A stretch of DNA of 17,409 bases, from contig JAGMDW010000067.1 in NCBI GenBank assembly GCA_023128455.1, positions 1 through 17,409 of the forward strand, given 5' to 3'. Of this stretch, positions 15,077 through 17,409 are shown piece after piece. Position 1 is the stretch's first letter. Every line of letters begins with the position of its first letter. Source of the DNA: Desulfurellaceae bacterium. Its GTDB lineage: Bacteria > Campylobacterota_A > Desulfurellia > JAGGSF01. Position numbers and translations under genes: made by a program. The notes beneath the pieces were generated by a model. The model was not told where the DNA came from, did not search any database, and saw only the letters and a list, made by a program, of their open reading frames with translations.

Positions 15077-15603
15077 GTATTTTAAAAACTGTTGATATGA
15101 GGTTATTTCTACTGTCGGCTGTGCTTTTTTGCGTTGGAATTGTGTTGTCTTCTTTGGTAGTGAAGAAAAATTTGAGGGTATTTTTGTGGTATCCTTTGTG
15201 GATATGGAATATCGTCAAAAAACATTTGAGTCTTAATGCTTCTTTTCTTAAGATGTTTTTTACTATATTTTTATTAAATTCTTTATCTTTGTTTGTAAAT
15301 GTTATCTCTGGATTTTTAATTATATTGCCTTTTGTGTTCGCCATTTTATTGGGAATGAACATAGGAATTATTATCTTGGAACAAACGAAAAAATTAAATC
15401 TTATAGTTCTTTTCTTAAACCCCGTTTCTGTTTTTGAATTTCCTGCGGCCTGGATCAGTCTGTCTTTGGGTATGAAAATTGGCATATCATCATATTCCAC
15501 CGATATGCTTTCTGTTTATGTTTTTGTTGTAATTCCGCTCTTGATTGTCTCCGGGATTATAGAGACTGTTATGATTAAGTTGCTGGCAAGACAAAAGGGT
15601 TAG
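15061..15603 (+). CDS. SpoIIM/DUF95-like integral membrane protein
   Basis: Multi-pass membrane protein, 180 aa, resembling the stage II sporulation protein M family, which is also widespread in non-sporulating bacteria. Hydrophobic segments lie at about 14-34, 66-83, 85-108, 113-138 and 150-172. The best family match is NPVSVFEFPAAWISLSLGMK (120-139), which aligns with the family's P-H-G-x-x-E-x-P-A ... G-x-x-x-G pattern but lacks the His-Gly; SGIIETVM (164-171) matches the conserved I-E near the C-terminus. The ATG at 15061 has no Shine-Dalgarno and lies inside the preceding small ORF; an ATG at 15097 is an alternative. No other sporulation gene is present, so a sporulation role should not be inferred. 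Some SpoIIM proteins work with peptidoglycan-remodelling partners. Its stop overlaps the convergent DUF1015 stop. Confidence 0.75.
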   Translation: MQDYLSILKTVDMRLFLLSAVLFCVGIVLSSLVVKKNLRVFLWYPLWIWNIVKKHLSLNASFLKMFFTIFLLNSLSLFVNVISGFLIILPFVFAILLGMNIGIIILEQTKKLNLIVLFLNPVSVFEFPAAWISLSLGMKIGISSYSTDMLSVYVFVVIPLLIVSGIIETVMIKLLARQKG

Positions 15604-16754
15604 TCTCCGAAGGTATACATTATCAATCCACTTAGAACTTTGGGATAGAAAAAGGTGGATTTTTGCGGCAGAATAACACCTTTTTTCACTACATCCGTGA
15701 ATTCTTTGTATGATATGGCTCTAAGCAGGAAAGCATATTTTGCTTTTTTTCCATCTATTGCTTTTATTGCTTCAGCTGTTGAATGTGCATAGCCGACATT
15801 CTGTTGTTTTTTCATATCTTCTTCGGATAATCTCAAGATTTTCCTGTAGATAATATGATCAAAAAAGATGGGCAGGGGCTCATTTCTTTTTATCTTTGTG
15901 TTTAGATTATAATAGTTTTTTCCATCATACATTACAATTTCACTGTCTTTTTTTGTAGATTCCTCAATACTAAAATATTGAGAGAGTCTTTTTAAGAAAT
16001 TTTCATCTGTTTTTTCTATTAATCTATGGATGGGTAGAAGTAAAAGACCACTTTTTTTCATTCCCATAAACATTACGGGAATATTGTTGCATCCTGCATG
16101 CGGATATGCTTTTTTGATGTTCAAGGCTGTTTCATACCTGTGATGGCCATCGGCGATTATTGCCTTTTTCTTTCTCATTGCAGAACATACAATGTCTATA
16201 TTTTCTTTTTCTGTGATTTTCCATATTTTATGTATGTTTTGCTCGTAATAGGCGCATATATCAGGGGGTTTTTTATCATATAATGAGAAAATTTGCTCAA
16301 TTTCTTTGTCATCTTCATACAGGGCTAAAATGGGCGAAAAGAATGTTTTGGCTTGAGTAATGAGGTTAAATCTATCAATCTTGGGACCACTTAATGTCTT
16401 TTCGTGAGGATAAACATTTCTTCCCCATTCTTCTAATTGTAATGCTCCCACAAATCCCTTTAATATTTTTTGTTTCCCCTCCCAATTGAATATCTGTTCG
16501 TATATAAAAAGAGCACTTGTGTTTTCTTTTAATAATATGTTTTTATGTATCCATTCTCTTAAAAGATCCCCGGCACACTCATATTTATTTTTTCCTTCAG
16601 GGAGTATGATATGGGTGATATTATACTTACTGCGTGCATACAACTGTTCTCTTTTTTCTTTATCTATCACATCATAGGGTGGGGCTATTACTGAATCGGG
16701 GCTTATTTTTTTATTGTATATAGTCGCTTTAAACGGTTTGATTTCCAACATCAT
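15600..16754 (-). CDS. DUF1015 family protein
   Basis: Cytosolic protein of unknown function in the DUF1015 family, about 384 aa from the ATG at 16754. Family landmarks, in order, are EIKPFKA at the N-terminus, APPYDVI (24-30), NITHIILPEG, HEKTLSGPKIDRFNL (117-131), the highly conserved ADGHHRYETA (201-210) and LPIHRLI (240-246). The histidine-rich DGHHR resembles a metal or active-site loop, but no activity is established to my knowledge. The frame stays open to a TTG at 16766; I prefer the ATG pair at 16754/16751 because homologues start just before the E-I-K-P-F motif. It overlaps tsaB by about 26 bases and is probably its operon partner. Confidence 0.9.
   Translation of the reverse strand: MMLEIKPFKATIYNKKISPDSVIAPPYDVIDKEKREQLYARSKYNITHIILPEGKNKYECAGDLLREWIHKNILLKENTSALFIYEQIFNWEGKQKILKGFVGALQLEEWGRNVYPHEKTLSGPKIDRFNLITQAKTFFSPILALYEDDKEIEQIFSLYDKKPPDICAYYEQNIHKIWKITEKENIDIVCSAMRKKKAIIADGHHRYETALNIKKAYPHAGCNNIPVMFMGMKKSGLLLLPIHRLIEKTDENFLKRLSQYFSIEESTKKDSEIVMYDGKNYYNLNTKIKRNEPLPIFFDHIIYRKILRLSEEDMKKQQNVGYAHSTAEAIKAIDGKKAKYAFLLRAISYKEFTDVVKKGVILPQKSTFFYPKVLSGLIMYTFGD
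15625..15664 (+). terminator. Candidate terminator after the SpoIIM-like gene, inside the DUF1015 3' end
   Basis: AATCCACTT (15625-15633) can pair with AGGTGGATT (15653-15661) to give a 9-bp stem with one G-U pair, followed by a short T run to 15664. It begins 21 bases after the plus-strand stop and lies wholly within DUF1015 coding sequence. The 19-base loop and short T tract make it a weak call. Confidence 0.35.
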
Positions 16755-17355
16755 AAGTAGGCACAAGTTCTTCTATTTTTGTTCCTTCAACATATTTTTC
16801 TACCTTAAGCATGTTGCTTGCATGCGGTATATTTAACAATTTGTCGCTACAGATCATAGTTTCTTTGTGTAAAAACTGCTTAATCTTGTGCATTTCGGGA
16901 CACAAGACATTAAGGTCTGGTTTGATTTTCTCCCCTAATTTTTCCAATTTTATTTTACCCATCTCCATTCTGTTCAATGTATGATAAATACCATAATGTA
17001 CATAAGGAAAGGAAGAAGGAATAATAGAAAGTACATTTTTTAAAGGCATATTCGTTGCCAATAGATCCAGGGCGTTTATATTTAATATCATCTTCTCCTT
17101 CCCGTATAACAATCCTTTTAAGGTGGCAATACCTACCCTTAAAGATGTATATTTACCGGGACCAGTGGTAATGTAATATTTTTCAAAATCTGTAAAATCT
17201 CTTATATTTAGTGTTTTTAATGTTTTGTCTATAATATCGATAAGAATTTTGGAAAGAGCAGAAGGTTTAAATAATAAGCTGTAAATGCAGTCATTATCTT
17301 CGAACACAGCAATGCTCAAAAATACAGACGATGTATCTATGGCAAAAGTTAACAT
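16729..17355 (-). CDS. tsaB: tRNA threonylcarbamoyladenosine biosynthesis protein TsaB
   Basis: TsaB (YeaZ) scaffolds and activates TsaD for N6-threonylcarbamoylation of A37 in ANN-decoding tRNAs. The 208 aa have the ASKHA-fold start (LTFAIDTSSVFLSIAVFED) and the family signature GPGKYTSLRVGIATLKGL (65-82); the C-terminus ends in EELVPTYDV, matching the usual P-x-Y segment. The His-Ser pair common near residue 33 is replaced by SALS; TsaB is non-catalytic, so this need not impair it. tsaD, tsaC and tsaE are outside the window. The ATG at 17355 has no convincing Shine-Dalgarno, but a good promoter lies immediately upstream (listed separately). The gene overlaps DUF1015 downstream. Confidence 0.9.
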   Translation of the reverse strand: MLTFAIDTSSVFLSIAVFEDNDCIYSLLFKPSALSKILIDIIDKTLKTLNIRDFTDFEKYYITTGPGKYTSLRVGIATLKGLLYGKEKMILNINALDLLATNMPLKNVLSIIPSSFPYVHYGIYHTLNRMEMGKIKLEKLGEKIKPDLNVLCPEMHKIKQFLHKETMICSDKLLNIPHASNMLKVEKYVEGTKIEELVPTYDVGNQTV

Positions 17356-17361
17356 GCGCCC

Positions 17362-17389
17362 ATTTTAGCTTATTTTTTTGAATTATCAA
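17362..17389 (-). promoter_or_regulatory. Candidate promoter giving a leaderless tsaB transcript
   Basis: On the minus strand TTGATA (17389-17384) and TAAAAT (17367-17362) are separated by 16 bases, each 5 of 6 to the sigma-70-type consensus. Only six bases (GGGCGC) separate the -10 from the tsaB ATG, so transcription would begin at or very near the A of the start codon. A second, more upstream pair, TTGTCA (17408-17403) and GATAAT (17387-17382), has a 15-base spacer and would give a normal leader. Confidence 0.45.
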
Positions 17390-17409
17390 TGCGCTTTTTA
17401 ATTGACAAT

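Noticed and set aside
15069..15500. Minus-strand 143-aa open frame opposite the SpoIIM-like gene
   Set aside because: The plus-strand frame has clear transmembrane segments and a family motif; the antisense translation shows neither.
15547..15566. Hairpin GTCTC / GAGAC near the end of the SpoIIM-like gene
   Set aside because: Only 5 bp, with no T run on either strand; it is explained by coding sequence.
1..17409. CRISPR arrays, insertion sequences, tRNA or rRNA genes, integration sites
   Set aside because: No regularly spaced repeats, transposase-like proteins, terminal inverted repeats or RNA-gene signatures were seen; almost every base is in a conserved coding region.

Overview
The window is a densely packed, AT-rich stretch of a bacterial chromosome. 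Gene content is housekeeping and biosynthetic: bacterial fatty-acid synthesis (AccA), the MEP isoprenoid route (IspH), the shikimate/aromatic pathway, RuvC, TsaB and a peptidoglycan-binding LysM-NlpC/P60 protein. There are no phage, transposon, CRISPR, rRNA or tRNA signatures. I cannot place the lineage. The extreme compaction, the FBPase-like IMPase and a LonC-like protease are reminiscent of thermophilic or candidate-phylum anaerobes, but that is only a hint. Every gene starts or stops within a few bases of its neighbour, except for one divergent promoter region of about 115 bp (14815-14929).

Region 1 (1-9003, plus strand) is one long probable operon entering from the left edge: cimA (5'-truncated), accA, pheA, a hisC-family aminotransferase, tyrA, cmk, ispH, an inositol-monophosphatase/FBPase-family gene and a Na+/phosphate cotransporter-family gene. 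It covers citramalate-dependent isoleucine synthesis, malonyl-CoA production, the branch from chorismate to phenylalanine and tyrosine, dCMP/CMP phosphorylation and the last MEP step. pheA and tyrA flank the aminotransferase, so chorismate mutase, prephenate dehydratase, prephenate dehydrogenase and a plausible transaminase for both end products are encoded side by side.

Region 2 (8950-14814, minus strand) is a second operon, transcribed leftwards: a 96-aa protein of unknown function, a LonB/LonC-type protease whose Walker A motif is visibly broken, aroC, aroK, a secreted LysM-NlpC/P60 cell-wall hydrolase and ruvC. aroC and aroK supply chorismate-pathway steps upstream of the region 1 genes. 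The ruvC 3' end overlaps the transporter gene tail-to-tail by 54 bp.

Region 3 (14930-15603, plus strand) is a small divergent unit: a 48-aa cysteine-rich microprotein with a strong ribosome binding site, overlapping a SpoIIM-like integral membrane protein. Region 4 (15600-17355, minus strand) holds tsaB and a DUF1015-family gene; its 3' end overlaps the SpoIIM-like gene by 4 bp. The sequence upstream of tsaB carries a good promoter placed so that the transcript could be leaderless.

The most interesting items are the apparently ATP-independent Lon-like protease with its tightly coupled 96-aa partner, the cysteine-rich microprotein paired with the SpoIIM-like membrane protein, and the possible leaderless tsaB promoter.
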